From contig JADCEV010000105.1 of NCBI GenBank assembly GCA_020249865.1, positions 1 through 56,620 of the forward strand: a stretch of DNA of 56,620 nt. Direction: 5' to 3'. The translations under genes and the position numbers were made by a program. The notes beneath the pieces are model-generated. The model was not told where the DNA came from. It saw only the letters and a list, made by a program, of their open reading frames with translations, and did not search any database. Source of the stretch: Roseomonas sp. (lineage in GTDB: Bacteria; Pseudomonadota; Alphaproteobacteria; Acetobacterales; Acetobacteraceae). Below, one piece after another: positions 1-9,015 of this stretch (position 1 is the first letter of the stretch; each line of letters begins with the position of its first letter).

Positions 1-705
1 AAGTGCCACATGGTCCACATCCATATTGAGGCCCATGCCAATCGCATCTGTCGCCACCAGGAAATCCACTTCCCGGTTTTGATACAGTGCCACTTGCGCA
101 TTGCGGGTGCGCGGCGAAAGCCTGCCCATCACCACCGCGCAGCCACCGCGCCGGCGGCGCACCGCTTCGGCAATGGCGTAGACTTCCTGCGCGCTGAAGG
201 CGACGATGGCAGAACGTGCCGGCAGGCGCGACAGCTTGGCAGGGCCGGCGTAAGTCAGTTGCGATAGCCGCGCGCGGGTTTCGATTTCCGCGCGCGGAAT
301 CAGGCGGCGGAGCAAGGGTGCGATGGTCTCCGCCCCCAGGAACATGGTTTCCACCATGCCGCGTGCATTCAGCAGCCGGTCCGTGAAGACATGGCCGCGA
401 TCCGGGTCCGCGCAAAGCTGGATTTCATCCACGGCGAGGAATTCCACCGGGCGATCCAAAGGCATGGCTTCCACCGTGCAGGCGAAATACTTCGCCTCTG
501 GCGGCACGATCTTTTCCTCGCCGGTGATCAGGGCGACGAAGCGCTCACCCTTCATCGCCACCATGCGATCATAATTTTCACGCGCCAGCAGCCTGAGCGG
601 AAAGCCGATACTGCCCGAGGCATGGGCGAGCATCCGCTCAATCGCGAGGTGGGTCTTGCCGGTATTGGTCGGGCCGAGAATGGCGCGAACCCTTGGTTCG
701 AACAT
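1..705 (-). CDS. SUV3-like DEAD/DEAH-box RNA helicase (partial, C-terminus outside window)
   Basis: This is the N-terminal part of a superfamily-2 helicase on the minus strand; the rest lies beyond base 1. From the ATG at 703-705 the protein has a Walker A motif GPTNTGKT at residues 11-18, the Walker B variant DEIQ at 93-96, and a motif ATDAIGMGLN just before the window edge. The PTNTGKT/DEIQ pair is typical of the mitochondrial SUV3 group and its alphaproteobacterial homologues, which act in RNA turnover. An earlier in-frame ATG at 769-771 would add 22 residues. I prefer 705 because homologues begin shortly before the Walker A loop and neither start has a clear ribosome-binding site. The gene is divergent from the MFS transporter. 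The function is inferred from the family. Confidence 0.85.
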   Translation of the reverse strand, partial: MFEPRVRAILGPTNTGKTHLAIERMLAHASGSIGFPLRLLARENYDRMVAMKGERFVALITGEEKIVPPEAKYFACTVEAMPLDRPVEFLAVDEIQLCADPDRGHVFTDRLLNARGMVETMFLGAETIAPLLRRLIPRAEIETRARLSQLTYAGPAKLSRLPARSAIVAFSAQEVYAIAEAVRRRRGGCAVVMGRLSPRTRNAQVALYQNREVDFLVATDAIGMGLNMDVDHVAL

Positions 706-804
706 GCGGGGGTCAATGTCCAAGAAAGGAAAACGCGCCGTTCCGTGGCATGATGCGGCGCGCTTGTCCATGGTGGCGGCTACGGGCAGGGTGGCGGGCC
801 TGTC

Positions 805-1935
805 ATGAACCCCGCCACCCGCTTCGCCCTGATCTATGCCGCGCAATTCGCGGCCTTTGGCGTGATGATGCCCTTCCTGCCGCCGCTATTGCTGGCGCGC
901 GGGCTGACGCCGGCTGATCTGGGGACGGTTTTGGCCGCCGGTAGCGCGCTGAAATTGCTGGCAGGGCCTTTGGGCGGGCGGGTCGCGGATTGGCTGGGTG
1001 ATCCCAGGCTGGTGCTGATTTGCTGCACCAGCGCGGCGGCAGTTTTCGCGGCCGGATTCGGAATGGCCGCTGGGTTCTGGGCGCTGCTTTTGGTGAATCT
1101 GGCGCTTTCGGCGGCGCTGGCGCCGACTACCGCACTCGCCGATGCGATGGCGCTGCGCGCAGCCAGGGAGCCCCCCGGCTTTGATTATGGCCGCGCCCGT
1201 GCAGCTGGATCGGCGAGTTATATCGTCGCGGCGGTTGCCGCTGGCGCGCTGGTGGGCGTTCTGGGTGCGGGGAGTGCCGCCTGGTTGATTGCCGCCATGC
1301 TCGGCCTTGGCGCGGCAGCCGCCTTTCTGCTGCCGCGCGCCGATGGTTTCGGGCGTGGCGGGGCAAGCGGGTTTCGCGCGGCACTCGCGCTGCCGTGGTT
1401 GCGCCGACTGATGCTGATTGCCGCGCTGATGCAGGGCAGTCACGCCGCCTATTACGCCTTTGGGTCCATCCATTGGCAGGCATTGGGCCTCAGCGCCGGG
1501 GTGATTGGCCTGCTCTGGGCCTGGGGTGTGGTGGCGGAGGTGGCGCTCTTCATCTGGGGGCGCGGCCTGGTGGAACGGCTTGGCGTGCGCGGGATGATTT
1601 TGCTCGCCGCCGGGGCGGGCTTGGTGCGCTGGCCGATCATGGCGCTCAGCGAAAGCCTGCCGCCGCTGATTTTCGCGCAGGCGCTGCATGCGCTGACCTT
1701 CGGCGCGATGCATCTGGCGGCGATAAGGCTATTGCAGGAACGCGTGCCGGCCAGCCTTGGCGGCACGGCGCAGACGCTGCTGGGCGCCGCGGTGGGGGCG
1801 ATGACGACGGTTCTGACGCTGGCATCCGGGCCTGGCTATGCCGCGCTGGGGGCCGGGATTTTCTGGGCCATGGCGGGGCTTTGTGGGGTGGTGGCGGCGA
1901 TGGTGGGGGTGGGCGGCAACCTGCGCCGGTCATGA
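805..1935 (+). CDS. MFS transporter
   Basis: This 376-residue protein is almost entirely hydrophobic, with about twelve predicted membrane helices, as expected for the major facilitator superfamily. The loop after helix 2 reads GGRVADWLGDPR, matching the MFS G-x-x-x-D-R-x-G-R-type loop. It resembles the short MFS_1-like/nucleoside-symporter-like branch, which is usually 370-400 residues. The substrate cannot be told from the sequence. The gene stands alone between the divergent helicase and the molybdenum-hydroxylase operon. Its ATG at 805 has only a weak purine-rich stretch upstream. Confidence 0.85.
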   Translation: MNPATRFALIYAAQFAAFGVMMPFLPPLLLARGLTPADLGTVLAAGSALKLLAGPLGGRVADWLGDPRLVLICCTSAAAVFAAGFGMAAGFWALLLVNLALSAALAPTTALADAMALRAAREPPGFDYGRARAAGSASYIVAAVAAGALVGVLGAGSAAWLIAAMLGLGAAAAFLLPRADGFGRGGASGFRAALALPWLRRLMLIAALMQGSHAAYYAFGSIHWQALGLSAGVIGLLWAWGVVAEVALFIWGRGLVERLGVRGMILLAAGAGLVRWPIMALSESLPPLIFAQALHALTFGAMHLAAIRLLQERVPASLGGTAQTLLGAAVGAMTTVLTLASGPGYAALGAGIFWAMAGLCGVVAAMVGVGGNLRRS

Positions 1936-2008
1936 ACATCCCAGCCCGATCGCCCGGGGTGAAGTGCGGCGACGGGGTCGGGCCATGGCGACAGTTTGAT
2001 TGAAATGA

Positions 2009-2020
2009 CTGAAATTTCAG
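2009..2020. promoter_or_regulatory. 12-bp perfect palindrome upstream of the molybdenum-hydroxylase operon (possible operator)
   Basis: The sequence CTGAAATTTCAG is its own reverse complement. It lies 25 bp upstream of a TTGACA hexamer (2045-2050) in the 167-bp gap before the operon. The position fits an operator for a dimeric regulator, but no regulator gene is adjacent, so the role is inferred from position and symmetry only. The first gene of the operon has a good ribosome-binding site, AAGGGGGAG at 2087-2095, placed 7 bases before its ATG. Confidence 0.4.
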
Positions 2021-2102
2021 AGTCTTGCCGGACTGGCGCCTCGCTTGACAAGCAGGCTCTGCTAATGATCAAAGCACGCAACACAAAAGGGGGAGACACT
2101 GC

Positions 2103-2969
2103 ATGAAATGGCCGGCCATGGGCTATGCACGCGCCAAGAGCCTCGCCGAGCTGTGGTCAGCGCTTGAGGTGCATGGAAGCGCGGCGCAAATCATCGCGGG
2201 CGGGCAGACATTGCTGGCGACGCTCGCCTTCCGGCTCTCCGAACCCGGTACGCTGATTGACATCAACGGCATCACGCAATTGCGCGGCATTTCCACCCAC
2301 GGCCAGGTGCTGCGCCTTGGCGCGCTGACGCTGCATGCAGAGCTTTGCAGTGATCCACTGGTAAAGGCGCATGCGCCCTTGCTTGCAGCGGCGGCGCCCT
2401 TGATCGCGCATCCGGCCATTCGCAATCGCGGCACCTTGGGCGGCAGCCTGGCCTATGCTGATCCGGCAGCGGAATTGCCGGCCTGCATGGTGGCGCTGGA
2501 AGCGACCATCATCGCGGCATCCGCCAAGGGCGAACGGCGCATTCCGGCGGCCGACTTTTTCAACGATCTCCTGCAAACCGCGCTGGCGCCACAGGAAATC
2601 ATCGCCGCAGTCGAAATCCCCTTGACCGGGCGCCTTGCCGCCATTGAGGAAATCACGCGCCGTTCGGGCGATTACGCCATGGCGGGGCTGGCTGCGACCC
2701 TGGCCTTGGAGGCCGGGCGCGTCGTCGCGCCCCGTTTGGTTTATTTCGGTGTCGGCAATATCCCCGTGCTGGCCGCGGCTGCCTCCCGCGCCCTGGAAGG
2801 GCGCAGCCTTGACCGCGCGAGCATCACCTCCGCGCAGCAGGCGCTGGCCGAAGATCTGGACCCGCCGCGCGATTTGCATGGCCCGCCCGAGATGAAGCGC
2901 CATCTGGCGCGCGTCCTGACGGAGCGTGTTTTGCTTGGTTTTCTGAACCCGAAGGTCGAAGCCGCATGA
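2103..2969 (+). CDS. Molybdenum hydroxylase FAD-binding medium subunit (CoxM/CutM type)
   Basis: This 288-residue protein is the flavoprotein subunit that passes electrons from the iron-sulfur subunit to the final acceptor in xanthine-oxidase-family enzymes. It shows the two FAD-binding signatures of the family: IIAGGQTLL near residue 35 and NRGTLGGSLAYADP near residue 110. The length is usual for CoxM-like subunits. A strong ribosome-binding site precedes the ATG. Its stop codon overlaps the next ATG by four bases (ATGA), which implies translational coupling with the 2Fe-2S and molybdopterin subunits. The family is often annotated as carbon monoxide dehydrogenase, but the large subunit here does not support that. 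Confidence 0.92.
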   Translation: MKWPAMGYARAKSLAELWSALEVHGSAAQIIAGGQTLLATLAFRLSEPGTLIDINGITQLRGISTHGQVLRLGALTLHAELCSDPLVKAHAPLLAAAAPLIAHPAIRNRGTLGGSLAYADPAAELPACMVALEATIIAASAKGERRIPAADFFNDLLQTALAPQEIIAAVEIPLTGRLAAIEEITRRSGDYAMAGLAATLALEAGRVVAPRLVYFGVGNIPVLAAAASRALEGRSLDRASITSAQQALAEDLDPPRDLHGPPEMKRHLARVLTERVLLGFLNPKVEAA

Positions 2970-3439
2970 TCCCGATTACGCTGACCGTGAATGGCGAAAA
3001 GGTGACCCGGCATGTGGAACCGCGCCGTCACTTGATTGACTTCCTCCGCCTTGATCTTGGCCTGACAGGGTCTCATGCGGGCTGCGAGCATGGCGTTTGC
3101 GGCGCCTGCACCTTGCGCGTGAATGGCAAGATCATGCGTGGCTGTCTGATCCTTGCGGCTTCGCTGGATGGTGCTGAGGTTGTCACGATTGAAGGCCTTT
3201 CCGAAAGTGGGGAGGTTGCGGATTTGCAGGCAGCTTTTGTGGCGCGCAATGCAGCGCAATGCGGCTTTTGCACACCGGGCATGGTGATGACGGCGGCTGA
3301 GTTGCTGGCCGAGGGCGGCAGCCCGACGCGGGGTGAAATCCGCGAATATCTTTCGGGCAATTACTGCCGCTGCACCGGCTATCAGGCGATTGTGGATGCG
3401 GTGGAAGATACGCTCCGCAGCAGGGGGGCCACGCCATGA
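2966..3439 (+). CDS. Molybdenum hydroxylase 2Fe-2S small subunit (CoxS type)
   Basis: This 157-residue protein carries two [2Fe-2S] clusters. The plant-ferredoxin-like N-terminal cluster is bound by Cys40, Cys45, Cys48 and Cys60 (motif CEHGVCGAC). The C-terminal helical cluster is bound by Cys99, Cys102, Cys134 and Cys136 (motifs CGFCTPGM and CRCTGY). All eight ligands are present, so the electron chain should be functional. The start overlaps the stop of the FAD subunit by four bases, and its own stop overlaps the start of the large subunit by four bases. The order M-S-L is that of the cox/cut operons. Confidence 0.95.
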   Translation: MIPITLTVNGEKVTRHVEPRRHLIDFLRLDLGLTGSHAGCEHGVCGACTLRVNGKIMRGCLILAASLDGAEVVTIEGLSESGEVADLQAAFVARNAAQCGFCTPGMVMTAAELLAEGGSPTRGEIREYLSGNYCRCTGYQAIVDAVEDTLRSRGATP

Positions 3440-5832
3440 ATGAGATCACGCCGGCGTCCATCGGCCTGTCGCGCGAGGATTTGCCCAATTCCTATATCGG
3501 CCGGTCCGTGCCGCGCCCCAATGTGCCAAAGCTGGTGCAGGGCCGCGCCACCTATACGGATGATGTGACGCTGCCGCGCATGCTGCATGCGGCGTTTCTG
3601 CGCAGCCCCCATGCGCATGCGAAAATCAGCGCCATTGATACGGCGCGCGCCAAGGCCGTGCCGGGGGTGATCCGCGTCTTTACCGGCCATGATCTGGCGA
3701 AATTTTGCGATCCCTGGGTGGCGACGCTGGATCATTTGAAGGGCATGAAATCCGCGCCGCAATATCCGCTGCCGCTCAACCGCGCCACCTGGCAGGGAGA
3801 GCCGATTGTGGCCGTGGTTGCGGAAAGCCGGGCCGCAGCCGAAGATGGCGTGGCCGCGCTGCAAGTGGAATTCGAAGCCCTGCCCGCGCAGATTGATATG
3901 GAAACGGCGCTCGCCCCAGGGTCCGTCGTGATCCATCCGGAACTTGGTGATAATTTGGTCTTTACCCGTACGGCCGAAACCGGCGATGTCGCCGCGGCTT
4001 TTGCCGCCGCGCATAAGGTTATCGAGGCGCGCTTCGTGACGGGCCGGCATACGGGTGTCACGCTGGAACCGCGTTCCATCATCGCCGATTACAATCCGGC
4101 GGATGAAACACTCACCGTTTATCACTCGACCCAGGCGCCGCATATGATGCAGGGCGTCTTCGCCAAGCAGTTGCGCATGAAGGAAGGCGATGTCCGCGTG
4201 ATCTGCAAGGATGTCGGTGGCAGCTTTGGCATCAAGGTGCATGTCTATCCGGATGAGGTCGCGGTGGCCGCCATGGCGCGCATCATGGGCCGCCCGGTGA
4301 AATTCGTGGCCGACCGGTTTGAATCCTTCGTGAGTGACATCCACGCGCGCGATCATCGCATCAAGGGCCGCCTGGCAGTGGATGCGGAAGGCCGCGTGCT
4401 GGCCTTTGACATTGATGATCTGACCGGGATCGGCCCCTATTCCGTCTATCCGCGCACCAGCGCGATTGAGGGCAATCAGGTCGTCAATCTTTGCGGCGGC
4501 CCCTATGATTTCAAGAATTACCGCTGCACCACAACGGTTGTGCTGCAGAACAAGACACCAACCTGCCAATATCGTGCTGTTGGCCATCCGATTGCGACCG
4601 CAGTGACGGAAGGGCTGATGGATCTGGCTGCCGAGGCGCTCGGCATGGACCCGGTCGAGATACGCCGGCGCAATCTTATCCGTGATGATGCCTATCCCTA
4701 TACCTCACCGCCCGGCATGCGTTTTGAAGGGCTGTCGCATCACGCATCGCTGAACAAGTTGCTGGATATGGTGCCGCTTGAGCGTATTCGGGCGGACCAG
4801 GCAGAAGCGCGCCAGCGCGGCATTTATCGCGGCATTGGCTTTGCGTCCTTCATTGAACTGACCAATCCTTCGCCCTTCATGTATGGCATTGGTGGCGCGC
4901 GTATTTCCGCGCAGGATGGCTGTACGGTGCGCATGGACCCGGATGGGTCCATTGTTGCTTCCTCCGGCGTCACGGAACAGGGCCAGGGGACCGAGGCGAT
5001 CCTGGCGCAAATCGTCGCCCATGGTGTTGGCGTGCCGGTCAATCGCGTGAAGATCATCACCGGCGATACGCAGACCACGCCCTATGGCGGTGGAACCTGG
5101 GCCTGCCGTGGTGCGGGCATTGGTGGGGAAGCGGCGCTGCAATCCGCCATTGCGCTCAAGCAGCAAATCCTGGAAGTGGCTGGCGCCATGCTGCAAGCGG
5201 CGCCAGATACACTTGATGTCGTGATGGGCGAAATCACGGACAGGGCCAGCGGCAAGCCGCGCATGACGCTGTTTGAATTGGGGCGCATTGTCTATTTCCG
5301 TGGCGATACCCTGCCCAAGGAATTGCCGCGCGAATTGGTACAGACGCGCCACTTCATCACCAAGGAATACCCCTTCGCCTTCACCAATGGCATTCAGGCC
5401 AGCTGGGTGGAAGTTGACCCCGCCACCGGCATGGTGAAACTGCTGGAACATTGGTGCGTCGAAGATTGCGGCCGCGTCGTGAACCCGCTTTTGGTGGATG
5501 AACAGGTGCGCGGCGGCATTGTGCAGGGCATTGGCGGCGCGCTTTACGAACATTGCGTCTATGATTCCGAAGGCAATCTGCTGACCACGACGCTGGCCGA
5601 TTATCTTGTGCCCATGTCGGCGGAAATGCCCGAAATCCATGTCGGCCATGTGGAAACGCCAACGCGCGAATCCCTTCTTGGCGCCAAGGGCGCTGGTGAG
5701 GCCGGTACCGCTGGCGCGCCGGCCGCCATCATGAACGCCATCAATGATGCGCTGAAGCCCTTCAAGGCCCGCGTGCATGAACAGCCCTTCACGCCAGAGC
5801 GCATTCTGCGCGCGCTTGGCACCATCGCCTGA
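3436..5832 (+). CDS. Molybdenum hydroxylase large subunit, molybdopterin-binding (xanthine dehydrogenase/CoxL family)
   Basis: This 798-residue subunit binds the molybdenum cofactor and hydroxylates the substrate with water-derived oxygen. It has the cofactor loop GGSFG at 261-265 and the catalytic glutamate E755 in KGAGEAG. The loop that in form I CO dehydrogenase reads AYRCSFR, with the Cu-binding cysteine, reads QYRAVGH here (378-384). It lacks that cysteine and is also not the AYRGAGR of form II enzymes. A substrate other than CO, such as an aldehyde, purine or N-heterocycle, is therefore likelier. No XdhC/CoxD-type maturation gene is in the window. The TRAP transporter downstream suggests an anionic or carboxylated substrate. 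Confidence 0.92.
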   Translation: MNEITPASIGLSREDLPNSYIGRSVPRPNVPKLVQGRATYTDDVTLPRMLHAAFLRSPHAHAKISAIDTARAKAVPGVIRVFTGHDLAKFCDPWVATLDHLKGMKSAPQYPLPLNRATWQGEPIVAVVAESRAAAEDGVAALQVEFEALPAQIDMETALAPGSVVIHPELGDNLVFTRTAETGDVAAAFAAAHKVIEARFVTGRHTGVTLEPRSIIADYNPADETLTVYHSTQAPHMMQGVFAKQLRMKEGDVRVICKDVGGSFGIKVHVYPDEVAVAAMARIMGRPVKFVADRFESFVSDIHARDHRIKGRLAVDAEGRVLAFDIDDLTGIGPYSVYPRTSAIEGNQVVNLCGGPYDFKNYRCTTTVVLQNKTPTCQYRAVGHPIATAVTEGLMDLAAEALGMDPVEIRRRNLIRDDAYPYTSPPGMRFEGLSHHASLNKLLDMVPLERIRADQAEARQRGIYRGIGFASFIELTNPSPFMYGIGGARISAQDGCTVRMDPDGSIVASSGVTEQGQGTEAILAQIVAHGVGVPVNRVKIITGDTQTTPYGGGTWACRGAGIGGEAALQSAIALKQQILEVAGAMLQAAPDTLDVVMGEITDRASGKPRMTLFELGRIVYFRGDTLPKELPRELVQTRHFITKEYPFAFTNGIQASWVEVDPATGMVKLLEHWCVEDCGRVVNPLLVDEQVRGGIVQGIGGALYEHCVYDSEGNLLTTTLADYLVPMSAEMPEIHVGHVETPTRESLLGAKGAGEAGTAGAPAAIMNAINDALKPFKARVHEQPFTPERILRALGTIA

Positions 5833-5877
5833 CCCATTTCAACGGCGTTCGCAAACGCCACAACAGGGAGATTCGCA

Positions 5878-6948
5878 ATGACCACCCTTCGACGGAGCCT
5901 GATCCTGGGCGCTTCGGCGCTGCCCTTGTTTTCCATCCATAGCCGCGCGCAGACCGCGCTGAATATCACCATCGCCTCCAGCCACCCGGTTGCGAATTTC
6001 TGGGTGTCGATGATGAAGAATGTCTTCCAGCCGGAAGTGGACAAGCTGCTGCGCGATGGTGGCAATACGCATCGCGTCAATTGGCGTGAATCCTATGGCG
6101 GCACGCTCTATCGCTTCCAGGACACGATGGAAGCCGTACGTGATAACATCACCGATATCGGCTATGTCGGTACGCTCTGGGAAGGCAGCACCATGCCGCT
6201 GCAGAACGTGACCTATTTCACGCCTTTCGCAACAGGTGATCACGCTTTGGTGGCCAATGCGTTTGAGGCGATGAACCAGAATGTGCCGGCCATTCGGCAG
6301 AATTGGAACGGCCTCAATATGGTGCCGCTCAGTTCTTACATCACTGATACCTATCACATCTGGTCGAATTTCCCGGTGCGCAGCCTGGATGATTTGCGCA
6401 ACCGCAAAATCTCGGCCCCCGGCACCAGCGCCAATTGGCTGACCGGCACGGGCGCGACGCCGGTGGATGGTGCGCTCACTACCTATTACACCGATATCCA
6501 GACCGGTGTTTCAGAAGGCGCGCTGTCCTTCTTTGTTGGCATCCTGCCGACCCGCGTGCATGAAGTGGCGCGCTACATCACAAAATGCGATGTGGGTGCG
6601 ATGTATGTTGGCGGCATTGCGGCCAATAAGCAGCGCTTTGATCGTTGGCCCGAAGGCGTGCGCCGCGCCATGACGGAAGCGGGCAAAACGACGACGCAGG
6701 CGCATATTCGCGATGTCTCGGCCCGCATCGCGGCGGCTGAGACGGAAATGCAGCGCCAGGGCGCCATCATCAGCACGCTGCCAACGGCAGAGCGTGAACG
6801 CTGGATCCGCGGCCTGCCCAATCTGGCACGCACCTGGGTGGATAGCTCTGGCCCCGCGGCGCGGGATGTGTTGAACGCTTATTTTGCGGCCATTCGCGCG
6901 GCAGGCCAGACGCCTGGGCGCAATTGGGACCGCGAAGTCACTTCCTGA
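5878..6948 (+). CDS. TRAP transporter substrate-binding protein (DctP family)
   Basis: This 356-residue periplasmic receptor delivers its ligand to the TRAP permease encoded by the next two genes. The N-terminus, TTLRRSLILGASALP, is a twin-arginine-like signal peptide, with likely cleavage after the SRAQ region near residue 25. The mature part begins with the conserved beta strand ALNITIASSHP. The length fits DctP receptors (about 320-360). The gene follows the large subunit by 45 bp, with a GGGAG ribosome-binding site. That placement suggests it captures the substrate of the molybdenum hydroxylase. The ligand itself is not readable from the sequence. Confidence 0.9.
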   Translation: MTTLRRSLILGASALPLFSIHSRAQTALNITIASSHPVANFWVSMMKNVFQPEVDKLLRDGGNTHRVNWRESYGGTLYRFQDTMEAVRDNITDIGYVGTLWEGSTMPLQNVTYFTPFATGDHALVANAFEAMNQNVPAIRQNWNGLNMVPLSSYITDTYHIWSNFPVRSLDDLRNRKISAPGTSANWLTGTGATPVDGALTTYYTDIQTGVSEGALSFFVGILPTRVHEVARYITKCDVGAMYVGGIAANKQRFDRWPEGVRRAMTEAGKTTTQAHIRDVSARIAAAETEMQRQGAIISTLPTAERERWIRGLPNLARTWVDSSGPAARDVLNAYFAAIRAAGQTPGRNWDREVTS

Positions 6949-6966
6949 TCCGGAAGGCCTGCCCGC

Positions 6967-7521
6967 TTGGCTGATGATATTGATATGGCGGCGCTGGATA
7001 GCGCCGCCCCCAGGCAGCCCCTCGGCCCGATCCAGATGCTGCTTGATGGCTTAGCCGCCATCGGCACCATTTGGACCTTTGGGCTGATGCTGCTGATTTG
7101 TGCCGATGTCATTGGCCGATCCTTTCTGAATGCGCCCATCACCGGGGTCGCGGAAATTGCCGCGCATTCGGTGGTGGGGATCGTCTTTCTGCAGATTGGC
7201 GCCACCATCTATCACCGCCGCATGACACGCGCGGATTTCCTGATCCAGCGCGTGCTGACCTGGGCGCCGCGTTTCGGGCGCGGGCTTGAGGCGTTGTTTT
7301 TCCTGATCGGCGCGGCGGTGATGTTCTTCATCGCGCAAGCCGCTTGGCCGGGCATGTGGAATTCCATCAATTTGCGCGAGTTCTTCGGCGTGCAGGGGCT
7401 TTTCACCGTGCCAACCTGGCCCTTTCGTGGCCTGATCGTGCTGGGCGGCGTGGCGGGGGGCATTGCCTATCTGGCGGTATTTGTCGCGGAACTGCGCGGG
7501 ATGCTGACGCGCCATGGATGA
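6967..7521 (+). CDS. TRAP transporter small membrane subunit (DctQ family)
   Basis: This 184-residue protein has four hydrophobic segments, as in DctQ subunits. It forms the membrane complex with DctM and uses the sodium gradient for uptake of the bound ligand. The start is taken as TTG at 6967, because GGAAGG at 6952-6957 lies nine bases upstream. An in-frame ATG at 6985 is the alternative. The stop codon overlaps the start of dctM by eight bases, so the two subunits are translationally coupled. Confidence 0.88.
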   Translation: MADDIDMAALDSAAPRQPLGPIQMLLDGLAAIGTIWTFGLMLLICADVIGRSFLNAPITGVAEIAAHSVVGIVFLQIGATIYHRRMTRADFLIQRVLTWAPRFGRGLEALFFLIGAAVMFFIAQAAWPGMWNSINLREFFGVQGLFTVPTWPFRGLIVLGGVAGGIAYLAVFVAELRGMLTRHG

Positions 7522-8833
7522 TACCAGCCTTGGCTTCGCCTTGATCGGGCTGATGGTGACGCTGATCATCATCGGCCTGCCCATTGGCATTACGCTGATT
7601 TCAACCGGCGCGATCGGTGTTTGGCTGATTCGCGAGAATCCTGATCTGGCCTTTCGCTTCGCCGCCATGGCGACCTATTCTGGCATTCAGGATTATCTGT
7701 TTGCGACCATACCGCTTTTCGTCCTGATGGGGCTTCTGGTCAGTATTTCCGATGTCGGGAAGGACACGTTTGATGTCGCCCAGAATTTATTGAAACGCAT
7801 CAAAGGCGGGCTTGGCATCGCAACCGTTGGCGCTAATGCGGTATTCGCAGCGGTGACAGGGGTTTCCATCGCTTCAGCCGCTGTCTTCACCAAGGTCGCG
7901 GTGCCGGAAATGGTGCGCCACGGTTATTCCATGCGCTTCGCCGCCGGCACGGTCGCGGGCAGCAGCATCCTTGGGATGCTGATACCGCCATCGCTGCTCA
8001 TGATCGTCTATGGCGTATTGGCCGAGGTTTCCATCGGCGCCATGTTCATCGCGGGCGCCATTCCGGGCGTGATTATCGCCATCAGCTTCGCCATCATGAT
8101 CTGGTGCTATGCGCGTTTCGCGCCCCAGCGCATCATGAACGCCACCACCGGCCCTGTGATGGCTGATGAAAAGCTGATGGGCCCGGCGGAAATGCTCGGC
8201 AAGTCAGTGCCCATCCTCTCGCTTGTGGCGCTGATCCTGGGCGGGCTTTACACGGGTTTCTTCACGCCGACCGAAGCGGGCGCGGTGGGTGCGGCGGGTG
8301 CCTTGCTGATTGCCTTGGTAAGGCGGCGCCTGACCCTCGCCAAATTCTGGCGCGTCTTGCGCGAAACCGGCCTCGTTTCAGCCGCCATCCTGTTCCTGCT
8401 GATTGCGGCGGGGCTTTATTCGCGCATGCTGTCCATGGCGGGCGTGCCCAACGCCATTGGCGATTTCGTGGAGCATCTGGGCCTTGGGCCTTACGGCTTT
8501 CTCTTTGCCTTCGTCATTGTGATCCTTTTGATGGGGATGATCCTGGACAGTACCTCCATCCTGCTGATCATGGTGCCGATCGGTGCGCCAATCGCGACAG
8601 CCATGGGGTTTGACCTGATCCATTTCGGTATTGTCACCATCATCGCGGTGGAGATGGGGCTGCTGACGCCGCCCTTCGGCATTTCAGTCTTTACCGTGAA
8701 GGCAACATTGGCTGACCCGAAGGTCAGCATTGAATCGATCTTCGCTGGCGCCTTGCCCTTTGTGGTGGTGATGGGCTTGGCGCTGATTCTGATCGCCTTT
8801 TTCCCCATTCTTGCGACAGCGCTGGTGCGCTAG
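7514..8833 (+). CDS. TRAP transporter large permease subunit (DctM family)
   Basis: This 439-residue protein, with about twelve membrane segments, is the transport-conducting subunit of the TRAP system. The TGVSIASAAVFTKVAVPEM stretch in the first half and the GFFTPTEAGAVGA motif in the second half are typical of DctM. The gene overlaps dctQ by eight bases. Its TAG stop codon is also the first three bases of the dispersed repeat that follows, so the repeat directly abuts the coding region and probably marks the operon end. Confidence 0.93.
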   Translation: MDDTSLGFALIGLMVTLIIIGLPIGITLISTGAIGVWLIRENPDLAFRFAAMATYSGIQDYLFATIPLFVLMGLLVSISDVGKDTFDVAQNLLKRIKGGLGIATVGANAVFAAVTGVSIASAAVFTKVAVPEMVRHGYSMRFAAGTVAGSSILGMLIPPSLLMIVYGVLAEVSIGAMFIAGAIPGVIIAISFAIMIWCYARFAPQRIMNATTGPVMADEKLMGPAEMLGKSVPILSLVALILGGLYTGFFTPTEAGAVGAAGALLIALVRRRLTLAKFWRVLRETGLVSAAILFLLIAAGLYSRMLSMAGVPNAIGDFVEHLGLGPYGFLFAFVIVILLMGMILDSTSILLIMVPIGAPIATAMGFDLIHFGIVTIIAVEMGLLTPPFGISVFTVKATLADPKVSIESIFAGALPFVVVMGLALILIAFFPILATALVR

Positions 8834-8935
8834 AGCATGCTTCGTTCACGTGGGTTCACGCAGCACGCTCTACCTCGTTGTTTTTCGAGCATCTTCACAC
8901 GTTCAGATGATTCCATCTGAACGTGATCTGCTCTA
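8831..8935. repeat. TAGAGC dispersed intergenic repeat, copy A
   Basis: This 105-bp element begins TAGAGCATGC and ends CTGCTCTA. It contains the perfect palindrome arms ACGTTCAGATG / CATCTGAACGT around a short centre, plus a run TTGTTTTTCGAGC. A copy in the opposite orientation lies at 15565-15669 with roughly 90 percent identity by eye. It overlaps the dctM stop codon and could form stem-loops that end or stabilise transcripts. It is most likely a REP-like or non-autonomous mobile sequence family of this genome. Confidence 0.85.
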
Positions 8936-9015
8936 AGCCGTCTCCCGCTCGGATAACCCTGCGGGAGACGCCGCAAACAGCCTATGGGCGCGCAAACCCC
9001 TATCGGGCGATCACG

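Noticed and set aside
2966-5832. Aerobic carbon monoxide dehydrogenase (CoxSL)
   Set aside because: The large subunit lacks the AYRCSFR loop with the Cu-binding cysteine and has QYRAVGH instead, so only the broader molybdenum hydroxylase family is claimed.
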